This document shows, piece by piece, positions 25,037 through 32,824 of a stretch of DNA of 64,000 bases. A program made the translations under genes and the position numbers. The notes below the pieces were generated by a model. That model ran no database searches. It was not told the DNA's origin and saw nothing but the letters and a program-made list of their open reading frames with translations. Source of the stretch: QQUJ01 sp050287605 (GTDB lineage: Bacteria; Pseudomonadota; Gammaproteobacteria; QQUJ01); assembly GCA_050287605.1 (NCBI GenBank), contig JBNKCG010000045.1:62001-126000 (forward strand), written 5' to 3'. The first letter of the stretch is position 1, and the number at the start of each line of letters is the position of its first letter.

Positions 25037-26154
25037 GCCTGGTCAACCAGATGCTCAAGGATCTGGAGTCGCGGCGAGCGCCGGAGATGGGCGGCGAGGC
25101 GGTGCTGCGCGATCTGGCAACCAGTACTCCGTCGTCATTCCAGAGCCGCGGTGTTCCCATGCCGCTGCTGGTGGGTGGGATGATCGCAGCGGCACTGGCT
25201 GCCGCGGGGACGTATTGGTACGTACAGCGTGAAGCAGATATACAGCCCGCCGCCGATTCAGTCACCGTTGAACGCGTGTTGTCGCGGACGATCACCGCGA
25301 ACCCGGAGTCTGTCGATCCGCAATCTGCGGCCAATACGGCTAAGCCTGAACCACCGACACGGCCCCCTAACAACGCGCCGTCTGCGCCAACAGCACCGCA
25401 ACGTGCCCCGCTGGCTGCGAGTCCTCTGCCGCCAGTTGCGGCGCCGGTTGTATCACCCCCTGTACAGCCCGCACCCCACCCGGCACGCACGGCGGGCGCC
25501 GCTCCCGCCCGACCCGAGCGCACGGTCCCGCCGGCGCCTGCGGCGGTGATGGAGCGGGTCGCTCGTCCTCAATCGCTGCAGGAGAAGGCGCATGCGGCGT
25601 ATTTGCGCGGCGCCGGGTGGGTCAAGCGCGGCCGTCTGACGGAGGCCGAAACGGCGTTGCGCGAAGCGCTGGTACTGGATCCCGACGCGGTCGATGCACG
25701 CGAAGTACTGGCGGCGGTGCTGTTGCGCGAGCAGCGCAGCCCGGAGGCCGAGCGCGTGCTGCAGGCCGGCCTGGTACGCAATCCTCGCGCCTACGTGCTG
25801 GCGCGCATGCAAGCGCGGATACTCGCCGACCGCAACGAGGCGCCGGCGGCCATCCGCACCCTGGAGACCGCGTTGCCGGCGCCCGCACTGGACCCGGACT
25901 ACTACGCACTGTTGGCCGCGCTCTATCAGCGCACGGGTGCCCCGCACAAGGCTGCCGAGGCGTACCGGCGCGCGTTGGCGGTGGTGCCCGAACGCGGGGT
26001 GTGGTGGATGGGGTTGGGCATCTCGCTGGAGCGCGTGACCGAGCCGGCGGCGGCGCTGCAGGCGTATCGCCGGGCGCGCACGGCGTCGGGAATGTCCGCG
26101 CAGTTGTTGAATTTCGTCGAGGGGCGCATCGCCGTCCTCTCGGGTGAATCCTGA
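25033..26154 (+). CDS. mshN: MSHA biogenesis TPR protein MshN
   Basis: A 373-residue protein starting SLVNQMLKDLE, the MshN signature, with a transmembrane helix (about residues 41-60), a Pro/Ala-rich linker (about 95-175) and C-terminal tetratricopeptide-like repeats (AAYLRGAGWVKRGRLTEAE, LLAALYQRTGAPHKAAEAYR). It is thought to be a periplasmic scaffold for the pilus system. The GTG start at 25033 overlaps the mshM stop. The linker has unusually high proline content for the operon. Confidence 0.9.
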   Translation: MSLVNQMLKDLESRRAPEMGGEAVLRDLATSTPSSFQSRGVPMPLLVGGMIAAALAAAGTYWYVQREADIQPAADSVTVERVLSRTITANPESVDPQSAANTAKPEPPTRPPNNAPSAPTAPQRAPLAASPLPPVAAPVVSPPVQPAPHPARTAGAAPARPERTVPPAPAAVMERVARPQSLQEKAHAAYLRGAGWVKRGRLTEAETALREALVLDPDAVDAREVLAAVLLREQRSPEAERVLQAGLVRNPRAYVLARMQARILADRNEAPAAIRTLETALPAPALDPDYYALLAALYQRTGAPHKAAEAYRRALAVVPERGVWWMGLGISLERVTEPAAALQAYRRARTASGMSAQLLNFVEGRIAVLSGES

Positions 26155-26169
26155 TCGGGAAAGGCCGGC

Positions 26170-27936
26170 GTGGCGGTTCGACAGAGAATTCGTATCGGTG
26201 ACCTGTTGGTCGAGAAGGGCGTGATCACCACCGCCCAATTGGAACAGGCATTGGGCGCGCAGAAGAAACTGGGGCTCAAGCTCGGGCGCACGCTGATCAG
26301 TCTCAACGCCATCACCGAAGAGAAACTGCTCGACTTCCTCTCCCAACAGCTGCAAATCCCCAACATCGACCTGCGCCGCTATCAATACGATGCCGAAGTC
26401 GTGCGGCTGCTGCCCGAGACCTACGCACGACGCTATCGTGCCCTGGCGTTGAGCGAGGACCCTGACGGCAGCCTGCTGGTGGGTATGTCGGATCCCACCG
26501 ACATCTTCGCCTACGACGAGATCTGCCGTCTGCTCGACAGGCCGGTGAAACAGGCCATCGTGCGCGAGTCGGACGTGCTCGCCACCATCGATCAGATCTA
26601 CCGCCACAGCGACCAGATCAGTTCGCTCGCCGAGCAGCTCGACGAGCAGCTGGGCGAGACCGGCATCGATCTCGCCCAGTTGGTGCAGTCCGAGGATATT
26701 GCCGACGCGCCGGTGGTGAAGCTGTTGCAGACGCTGTTCGAAGATGCCACGCGCGCCAACGCCTCGGACATCCACATCGAACCCGACGAGCATGTGCTGC
26801 GCCTGCGTATGCGCGTCGACGGCGTGCTGCAGGAACAGGTGATGAAGGAGCGGCGCATCGCCTCCGCCCTGGTCTCGCGCCTGAAGCTGATGTCGGGCCT
26901 GGATATCTCTGAAAAACGCCTGCCGCAGGACGGCCGCTTCAACGTGCGCGTCTCCGGGCGCGGCATCGACGTGCGTCTCTCCACCATGCCGGTGCAGTAC
27001 GGAGAGTCGGTGGTGATGCGCCTGCTCGATCAGTCGGCGGGGCTGCTGGACATGGATCGCCTCGGCATGCCGGCGGAGATGCTGCAGCGCTTCCGCCATC
27101 TCATCCACCGCCCCTACGGCATGGTGCTGGTCACCGGCCCCACCGGCAGCGGCAAGAGCACCACGCTTTACGCGGCGCTCAACGAGCTCAACAGCGCCGA
27201 GAAGAAGATGATCACCGTCGAGGATCCGGTGGAGTACAAACTGCCGCGCATCAACCAGGTGCAGGTCAACTTCAAGATCAACCTCACCTTCGCCAGCGTG
27301 CTGCGCTCGGCGTTGCGCCAGGACCCGGACATCATCATGGTGGGCGAGATGCGTGATCAGGAGACCATGCAGATTGGTCTGCGCGCTGCCATGACCGGTC
27401 ACCTGGTGCTCTCCACCCTGCACACCAACGATGCAGTGAGCGCCGCCAGCCGACTCATCGATATGGGCGGCGAGGGCTTTCTGGTGGCGGCGGCACTGCG
27501 CGCCGTGCTGGCCCAGCGTCTGGTGCGTAAGATCTGCGAGACTTGCAAACAGCCGCACGCGCCCGATGCCGTGCAGCGCGCTTCGTTGGAGTCGTTGTTG
27601 GGCGCACCGGCCTCGTCGCAGCAGTTCTGGGAAGGAGCTGGCTGTACGCAGTGCAACAACACCGGCTACTACGGGCGCTTAGGCGTTTACGAACTGTTGG
27701 AGATGGATGCCGCCATGCTGCAGGCGTTGCGGCGCAACGACAGCGCGGCGTTTACCCAGGCGGCTCAGGCCAGCCCCAATTTCCGACCACTGTCGTTGGC
27801 GGCGCTCGACTACGCGACGCAGGGTGTCACCTCCCTGGAGGAGGTGCTGCGCGTCGCCGGCCAGATCGAAGAGAACAGCGAGTCGGTTTGGCCGGCGGAT
27901 CTCGCTTCCGCCACCGCTGACGAGCCGGTGGCGTAA
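26170..27936 (+). CDS. mshE: MSHA pilus extension ATPase MshE
   Basis: A 588-residue GspE/PilB-type ATPase. The N terminus holds two 24-residue MshEN motifs (from RIGDLLVEKG, and from KLGRTLISLN), the c-di-GMP-binding module known from Vibrio MshE. The motor has Walker A GPTGSGKSTT, ITVEDPVEY, Walker B DPDIIMVGEMRD, LSTLHTNDA, and a four-Cys zinc site (CETC, CTQC). It powers pilin assembly from the inner membrane, probably switched by c-di-GMP. GTG start at 26170. Confidence 0.96.
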   Translation: MAVRQRIRIGDLLVEKGVITTAQLEQALGAQKKLGLKLGRTLISLNAITEEKLLDFLSQQLQIPNIDLRRYQYDAEVVRLLPETYARRYRALALSEDPDGSLLVGMSDPTDIFAYDEICRLLDRPVKQAIVRESDVLATIDQIYRHSDQISSLAEQLDEQLGETGIDLAQLVQSEDIADAPVVKLLQTLFEDATRANASDIHIEPDEHVLRLRMRVDGVLQEQVMKERRIASALVSRLKLMSGLDISEKRLPQDGRFNVRVSGRGIDVRLSTMPVQYGESVVMRLLDQSAGLLDMDRLGMPAEMLQRFRHLIHRPYGMVLVTGPTGSGKSTTLYAALNELNSAEKKMITVEDPVEYKLPRINQVQVNFKINLTFASVLRSALRQDPDIIMVGEMRDQETMQIGLRAAMTGHLVLSTLHTNDAVSAASRLIDMGGEGFLVAAALRAVLAQRLVRKICETCKQPHAPDAVQRASLESLLGAPASSQQFWEGAGCTQCNNTGYYGRLGVYELLEMDAAMLQALRRNDSAAFTQAAQASPNFRPLSLAALDYATQGVTSLEEVLRVAGQIEENSESVWPADLASATADEPVA

Positions 27937-27945
27937 GGCGCGCGC

Positions 27946-29178
27946 GTGGCCAGATTTCAATACAGCGGCCGACGCGGCAGCGGCGAAGCGGTCAGCGGCG
28001 TCGTGGAAGCGGTCGACAAGGGGGCGGTTGCGGCGCAGCTCACCGGCAACGGCATCACCCCTATCACCATTGATGCCTTGCAGGCCCGTGCGTCGGCACC
28101 GTCGGTTTCGTTTCTGGAACGTTTCCGCCAGCGTCCGCCGGACATCGACGACCTGATCTTCTTCAGCCGCCAGATGTATGCCCTGATGAAGGCCGGCGTG
28201 CCCATACTGCGGGCCATGGCGGGACTGGCGGAGACCGCCCGCAACCCGCGCATGGCCGAGACGCTGGAGCGGATTGGCGATGACTTGGAGTCGGGCCACA
28301 CGCTCTCTTCAAGCTTGGCGCGCCACCCCAAGATATTTTCCAACCTCTACGTCAGCATCGTGCAGGTGGGGGAAAACACCGGTCAGATGGACGAGGCGTT
28401 CATCCAGATGGCGCGTTACCTGGAACAGGAGAAGGACACCCGTAACCGCATCCGCCAGGCCACGCGTTATCCCAAGATCGTGCTGGGGGCCATCACGATT
28501 GCCCTGGTCGTCATCAACATTGTGGTTATACCCGCCTTCGCCAAGGTCTTCTCCGGCTTCAGGATGGAGTTGCCGTGGGCGACGCGGGCGCTGTTGGGGG
28601 TGTCGGAGTTCTTCGTGCAGTATTGGCCGTTCATGCTGATCGGGGTCATCGCCGCCATCTGGTGGTGGCGCCGTTATACGGCCAGCGACTCCGGGCGCTA
28701 CTGGTGGGATCGCAACAAGCTGCGGGTGCCGGTGATCGGCGGCATCCTGTTGCGCGCCACTCTGGCGCGTTTCGCTCGTTCGTTTGCGATTTCCTTTCGT
28801 GCCGGGGTGCCGCTGGTGCAGGCGCTGGTCACCGTCGCACGAGCAGTGGACAACAGCTACGTGGGCGAAAAGATCAACGGCATGCGCAGCGGTATCGAAC
28901 GCGGCGACTCGCTCACGCGTACCGCTGCCGCATCCGGTCTGTTCACCACGCTGATCCTGCAGATGCTGCAGGTGGGTGAAGAAACCGGTTCGGTGGACGA
29001 TATGCTGCTTGAGGCCGCCGAGTTCTACGAGCGCGAAGTGGATTTCGAGCTCAAGTACCTGAGCGATGCCATCGAGCCCATTCTGATCGTCGCCATCGGC
29101 GTGATGGTGCTGATTCTGGCCTTGGGGGTGTTCCTGCCCATGTGGGACCTCACCAAGGTCGCGCACAGGGGCGGCTGA
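27946..29178 (+). CDS. mshG: MSHA biogenesis platform protein MshG (GspF/PilC family)
   Basis: A 410-residue polytopic inner-membrane protein with two GspF repeats (DDLIFFSRQMYALMKAGVPI and RFARSFAISFRAGVPLVQAL) and three hydrophobic segments, including the C-terminal IEPILIVAIGVMVLILALGVFLPMWDL. It is the platform turned by MshE during pilin assembly. GTG at 27946 is nine bases after mshE, and the next gene begins three bases after its stop. Confidence 0.95.
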   Translation: MARFQYSGRRGSGEAVSGVVEAVDKGAVAAQLTGNGITPITIDALQARASAPSVSFLERFRQRPPDIDDLIFFSRQMYALMKAGVPILRAMAGLAETARNPRMAETLERIGDDLESGHTLSSSLARHPKIFSNLYVSIVQVGENTGQMDEAFIQMARYLEQEKDTRNRIRQATRYPKIVLGAITIALVVINIVVIPAFAKVFSGFRMELPWATRALLGVSEFFVQYWPFMLIGVIAAIWWWRRYTASDSGRYWWDRNKLRVPVIGGILLRATLARFARSFAISFRAGVPLVQALVTVARAVDNSYVGEKINGMRSGIERGDSLTRTAAASGLFTTLILQMLQVGEETGSVDDMLLEAAEFYEREVDFELKYLSDAIEPILIVAIGVMVLILALGVFLPMWDLTKVAHRGG

Positions 29179-29181
29179 GGC

Positions 29182-29760
29182 GTGGGATGGAACGACCATG
29201 CACGGACAGTCGCCGGTGGCCAGCGCGGGTTCTCGCTGCTGGAACTCACGGTGGTGGTGTGCCTGATCGCGATTCTCGTCGTCGTCGCGATGGACAGGAT
29301 CTGGTCGCTGCGCATAGAAGCCGAGCGCGTGGCCGTTGCGCAGGTGGTCGGTACCCTTCGCAGCGCCTTGGGGCTGGAGCTGGCGCGGCGGGTGGTTCAC
29401 GGCGGGGTGGCGACGATCGCGGAGCTGGATGGTGGCAATCCCATGGAATTGCTGGCGCAGCAGCCCTCGGGATACCGCGGGGTACGAATGGAGCAGGGCT
29501 CGGAGGGGATCGACCCCGGCGAGTGGTACTTCGATGCGGGGGCCCACGTTCTCGTCTATCGGGTGCGTTTCGCCGAGGCTTTTGTATCCGCTGCGGGAGA
29601 TGACCGTGCCGTCTACCGTTTGACGCTTAAGTATCGCGACCGGGATGGCAACGGCCGATTCGAACCTAACAAGGATGCGGTATACGGGTTGGACTTGCTG
29701 CCGGTCGGCGAATTTGGATGGGGCAAGCTGCCAGAAAGCTGGTGGGAACGGTGGTTCTAG
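29182..29760 (+). CDS. Prepilin-like MSHA protein (mshF/mshB position)
   Basis: A 192-residue prepilin-type protein. The leader ends RG, and cleavage before FSLLELTVVV, with Glu at position 5, is expected, followed by a hydrophobic N-terminal helix. By position between mshG and mshA it corresponds to mshF or mshB; I cannot tell which. The globular part is acidic and aromatic near its end (ESWWERWF) and has no cysteine pair. GTG at 29182 follows mshG by three bases. A hairpin follows the gene. Confidence 0.8.
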   Translation: MGWNDHARTVAGGQRGFSLLELTVVVCLIAILVVVAMDRIWSLRIEAERVAVAQVVGTLRSALGLELARRVVHGGVATIAELDGGNPMELLAQQPSGYRGVRMEQGSEGIDPGEWYFDAGAHVLVYRVRFAEAFVSAAGDDRAVYRLTLKYRDRDGNGRFEPNKDAVYGLDLLPVGEFGWGKLPESWWERWF

Positions 29761-29955
29761 GGCCGATGAATTATTAGTTATGTTGACTCGTTAACATAAA
29801 TTTTTTGTTGAGGTAGGCATTGTGTTAGTGATAGTTTTGTTTAAATTGGCGTAATAATCGATTGAAATTTAAGTAATCAAAGTCTCAATTTGCTCATATT
29901 GGGTGACTGGGTTCACTTCTATGGTGCATCGGGCACATTCGGTAAGGAGAAGATC
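29761..29955 (+). promoter_or_regulatory. AT-rich leader and probable promoter region of mshA
   Basis: These 195 bases are far richer in A/T than the surroundings and carry no gene. They separate the assembly genes from the major pilin gene, which has its own strong ribosome site (AAGGAGA, 29944-29950). An internal promoter is likely here, but I could not pick one with convincing -35/-10 or -24/-12 elements. Confidence 0.5.
29778..29806 (+). terminator. Possible AT-rich terminator before mshA
   Basis: TTATGTT (29778-29784) pairs with AACATAA (29793-29799), followed by a run of six T (29801-29806). The stem is A/T-rich, so it may only partly stop transcripts from the upstream assembly genes. 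Confidence 0.4.
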
Positions 29956-30426
29956 GTGAAAAGACAGGCTGGTTTTACGTTGATCGAGTTGGTGATCGTG
30001 ATTGTTATTCTGGGCATTCTGGCGGCAACAGCCCTGCCGCGCTTCATCAACCTTCAGAATGATGCCAATGCCGCGGCCGTGGCGGGGGCTCGCGGCGGAC
30101 TCGCGGGGGCAGTTGCAATTGCACACGCGCAGTGGCTGGTGAACGGCACCGGCGCCGCGGGCGATATTACGATGGAAGGCTCGGTGGTCGGAATGAATGC
30201 GACGGGTTGGCCTGTGGGTGACACGGGCGAGACCACCATCGCCGCTGATTCCGAATGCGTGGATGTTTGGCAAAACGTTATGCAGAATCCCCCCACTGTG
30301 GGAGCGGGAGCGGCGTGCGGATTGGATTACTGTGGTGTCGCTGCGGCTCAGGTCTGCACTTATACCTACCAGGCTGATACCGCGCTCACCATCGTCTACA
30401 ACGCCGCGACCGGCGCAGTGAATTAG
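29956..30426 (+). CDS. mshA: Major MSHA pilin MshA
   Basis: A 156-residue type IVa-like prepilin with a very short leader: KRQAG before the cleavage site and FTLIELVIVIVILGILAATA after it, including Glu5. The globular domain has four cysteines, two of them in AACGLDYCGV, likely forming disulfides. It is the shaft subunit of the MSHA pilus. GTG at 29956 with AAGGAGA upstream is chosen. It has its own leader region, and a strong hairpin directly after the gene should raise its level above the minor pilins. Confidence 0.93.
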   Translation: MKRQAGFTLIELVIVIVILGILAATALPRFINLQNDANAAAVAGARGGLAGAVAIAHAQWLVNGTGAAGDITMEGSVVGMNATGWPVGDTGETTIAADSECVDVWQNVMQNPPTVGAGAACGLDYCGVAAAQVCTYTYQADTALTIVYNAATGAVN

Positions 30427-30440
30427 TCGGTTGCAACAGA

Positions 30441-30474
30441 ATGCGCCCGTGGAAATCACGGGCGCATCTTTCTG
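30441..30474 (+). terminator. Terminator or attenuator after mshA
   Basis: An 11-bp perfect stem ATGCGCCCGTG (30441-30451) / CACGGGCGCAT (30457-30467) with loop GAAAT is followed by CTTTCTG. The T-tract is poor, so it may reduce rather than stop transcription into mshC, or protect the mshA message 3' end. Confidence 0.65.
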
Positions 30475-30496
30475 TGGAACTGTCCACACGCTTGCC

Positions 30497-30991
30497 ATGG
30501 CACGGCCGAAGTCGCCTGGGTATACGCTCGTCGAGCTGGTTTTGGTTTTGGTGCTGGTCGGCGTAATCGCTGCCATTGCGCTTCCCCGATTTTTCGATTT
30601 ACAGGTTTTTCAGCAGCGCGGTTTCTCCGACGTAGCGCTTTCTGCGGTGCGTTTTGCGCAGAAACATGCGGTGGCGACGGGCTGCAACGTGCGCATCCAA
30701 TTTTCGGCCGCTGGATTTTCGGTAACGGCCAATCCCACTGCCCCACCTTGGCCGGCGACCTGTTCGACGCTTCTGTTTGGTACGGCGGTACTCAGACCGA
30801 CAGGTAGCGGTGCGTTCTCCGAGAATGCGCCTTCGGGGGTGGTCGTGACCGCCGCAGATCTCTATTTCGATGCCGCGGGTCGCCCGCGCAATCCGACAAC
30901 CGGCGGTCTGCTCACGATTCCAGTCAACGTTTCCATTGGATCCCGTACCCTGGTGATCGAGCCTGAGAGCGGATACGTGCACTCGCCATGA
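30497..30991 (+). CDS. mshC: MSHA minor prepilin MshC
   Basis: A 164-residue prepilin. The leader MARPKSPG is followed by YTLVELVLVLVLVGVIAAIALPRFF; cleavage would fall before Tyr, less common than Phe but accepted. Two cysteines (GCNV, ATCST) may pair. ATG at 30497 gives a leader of typical length; the frame is open further upstream through the hairpin but lacks a ribosome site. Its end overlaps mshD by four bases (ATGA). Confidence 0.87.
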   Translation: MARPKSPGYTLVELVLVLVLVGVIAAIALPRFFDLQVFQQRGFSDVALSAVRFAQKHAVATGCNVRIQFSAAGFSVTANPTAPPWPATCSTLLFGTAVLRPTGSGAFSENAPSGVVVTAADLYFDAAGRPRNPTTGGLLTIPVNVSIGSRTLVIEPESGYVHSP

Positions 30992-31467
30992 CCGAGAATC
31001 GAAGTAGGCAGCGCGGTGCCACTCTGGTCGAGTTGGTGATTTCGATTGTGGTGATCGGCGTCGCCGTAGCCGGGGTGGTGACGGTGTTCAGCCAAAACGT
31101 CGGACACAGTGCCGACCCCATGCTGCAGGAACAGGCCGTGGCCATCGCCGAGGCCTACATGGAGGAGATCACGCTAAAACCCTTCAGCGATCCCGATACC
31201 GGAAACGTGTGTACCGATTTCGAGGCAAACCGTGCTGACTTTGACGACGTTTGCGACTACAACGGGCTGACCGATACCGGTGCCCACGATCAAGGCGGTG
31301 GCCCGCCGGTGACCGGGCTAGAGCAGTACAACGTGACGGTTGCCGTGGCGGGGGATGCGTTGAACGGCATCACTGCCGCGAACGCGCTGCGCGTGGATGT
31401 GCGCGTCACGCATGCGTCAATACCCTTGGTGGACGTTCGCCTCAGCGGGTACCGGACGAACTACTGA
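30988..31467 (+). CDS. mshD: MSHA minor prepilin MshD
   Basis: A 159-residue prepilin with the leader MTENRSRQRG and mature start ATLVELVISIVVIGVAVAGVV (Glu at position 5). Two Cys (NVCTDF and DVCDY) are 23 residues or so apart and could bridge. It is a minor pilin of the MshD type, probably part of the tip or priming complex. It overlaps mshC and precedes mshO by nine bases. Confidence 0.87.
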   Translation: MTENRSRQRGATLVELVISIVVIGVAVAGVVTVFSQNVGHSADPMLQEQAVAIAEAYMEEITLKPFSDPDTGNVCTDFEANRADFDDVCDYNGLTDTGAHDQGGGPPVTGLEQYNVTVAVAGDALNGITAANALRVDVRVTHASIPLVDVRLSGYRTNY

Positions 31468-31476
31468 CCAAGTCTT

Positions 31477-32316
31477 ATGAACGCCCGCCTCCGCTGCACT
31501 GGCTTTACCCTTATCGAGATGATCATCGTCATCGTTCTGACGGGGATCATCGCGAGCATCGTGGCGGCGTTTGTGTCCGGGCCTGTCCTGGGTTTCATGC
31601 AAACCTCACGGCGCGCGGAACTCGTCGACGCCGCGGAACTTGCGCTGCAACGCATGACCCGGGATGTTCGCCGCGCACTCCCCAACAGCATTCGTGTCGA
31701 TGCCTCGGGCACAGTCATCGAGATGCTGAACGTGGTCGATGCCGGGCGCTATCGAAGTGATCCGCCCCCCGGGAATCCCGCCAACCTTCTGGACTTCTCC
31801 GCGCCGGATACCGATTTTGACGTGCTCGGCCCGTTGCAGAACTTCGCGTCGATCAACCCGAGTGCCGACGAGGTGGTGATCTACAACCTGTCGGCAACGG
31901 GTCCGTCCAACAACGCCTACGTGGGTGACAACCGCGCCGCGTTGAATTCCGCCGCCACCACTGCGTCCCATATTCAGCTGGCCGCCGCGATGCAGTTTCC
32001 GCTGGCATCGCCGCGGCAGCGCTTCTATGTGATCGATACGCCCGTGACCTATCTGTGCAACGTCGGGGGTGGTGTCTTGCAGCGCTACGATGGGTATGCC
32101 ATTACAGCGTCGCACAGCGGTATCGATGAGGACTCCGAGTTGACGACTGCCGGCGCCACCCGCGCACTGATGACCGAGCACGTCTCGGCCTGCGCGTTTA
32201 CCTATCAGCCGGGTACCAGCCAACGGGCGGGATTGATCTCGCTGCGTTTGGTGTTGAGCGATGGGGGCGAGAACGTGACGCTGTTGCACCAGGTTCACGT
32301 CTACAACACGCCATGA
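31477..32316 (+). CDS. mshO: MSHA minor prepilin MshO
   Basis: A 279-residue prepilin: leader MNARLRCTG, mature start FTLIEMIIVIVLTGIIASIVAAF, with a large globular part. The length and position match MshO, a GspJ-like large minor pilin. The end overlaps mshP by ATGA. Confidence 0.88.
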   Translation: MNARLRCTGFTLIEMIIVIVLTGIIASIVAAFVSGPVLGFMQTSRRAELVDAAELALQRMTRDVRRALPNSIRVDASGTVIEMLNVVDAGRYRSDPPPGNPANLLDFSAPDTDFDVLGPLQNFASINPSADEVVIYNLSATGPSNNAYVGDNRAALNSAATTASHIQLAAAMQFPLASPRQRFYVIDTPVTYLCNVGGGVLQRYDGYAITASHSGIDEDSELTTAGATRALMTEHVSACAFTYQPGTSQRAGLISLRLVLSDGGENVTLLHQVHVYNTP

Positions 32317-32789
32317 TTACGCGAACCTCCAGCAATTTACCGATGATCCGCTCGCCGGTTTGGCGCCAAGGCGGGTTTTCGCTGGTGACCGCGATCTTTC
32401 TCATCGTGGTTCTTGCCGCCATGGGTGCCTACTTGGTCACGATCAGCGGTGTCCAGCACTCGACGGTGGCTATGGGCATCCAGGGTGCGCGTGCCTATCA
32501 GGCGGCACAAAGCGGCATCGAGTGGGCGGCCAATCGCGCGTTGGATGCGTCGGCTTCGGCTGCGACCTGCGGCAACGCCCCGTCTACGCCGACCACCACC
32601 AACTTTACGCTGACGAACGGTGCACTCAACGGTTTTGGTTTGGCGGTAACCTGTCAATACACGCAACATCAGGAACGCGCCACGGTATACAACGTGTACG
32701 TGATCACCAGCGCTGCATCGTACGGGACTTTCGGCACGCTCGATTTCGTCTCGCGCACCCTGCAAGCTACGATCACGGATGCACCGTGA
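32313..32789 (+). CDS. mshP: MSHA minor prepilin MshP
   Basis: A 158-residue prepilin-like protein. The leader ends RQGG, and the mature start is FSLVTAIFLIVVLAAMGAYLV. Position 5 is Thr, not the Glu found in nearly all pilins, as also happens in PilX/GspK-like subunits at the fibre tip. One Cys pair (ATCGN, VTCQY) is present. The end overlaps a possible GTG start of mshQ at 32786. Confidence 0.86.
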   Translation: MITRTSSNLPMIRSPVWRQGGFSLVTAIFLIVVLAAMGAYLVTISGVQHSTVAMGIQGARAYQAAQSGIEWAANRALDASASAATCGNAPSTPTTTNFTLTNGALNGFGLAVTCQYTQHQERATVYNVYVITSAASYGTFGTLDFVSRTLQATITDAP

Positions 32790-32824
32790 ATCACCGGGGC
32801 AGGACGGGGATCTGTGTTGACGTC

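Noticed and set aside
25453..27558. A 701-codon minus-strand frame opposite mshN and mshE
   Set aside because: Same shadow effect; the plus strand encodes unmistakable Walker and zinc motifs of MshE.
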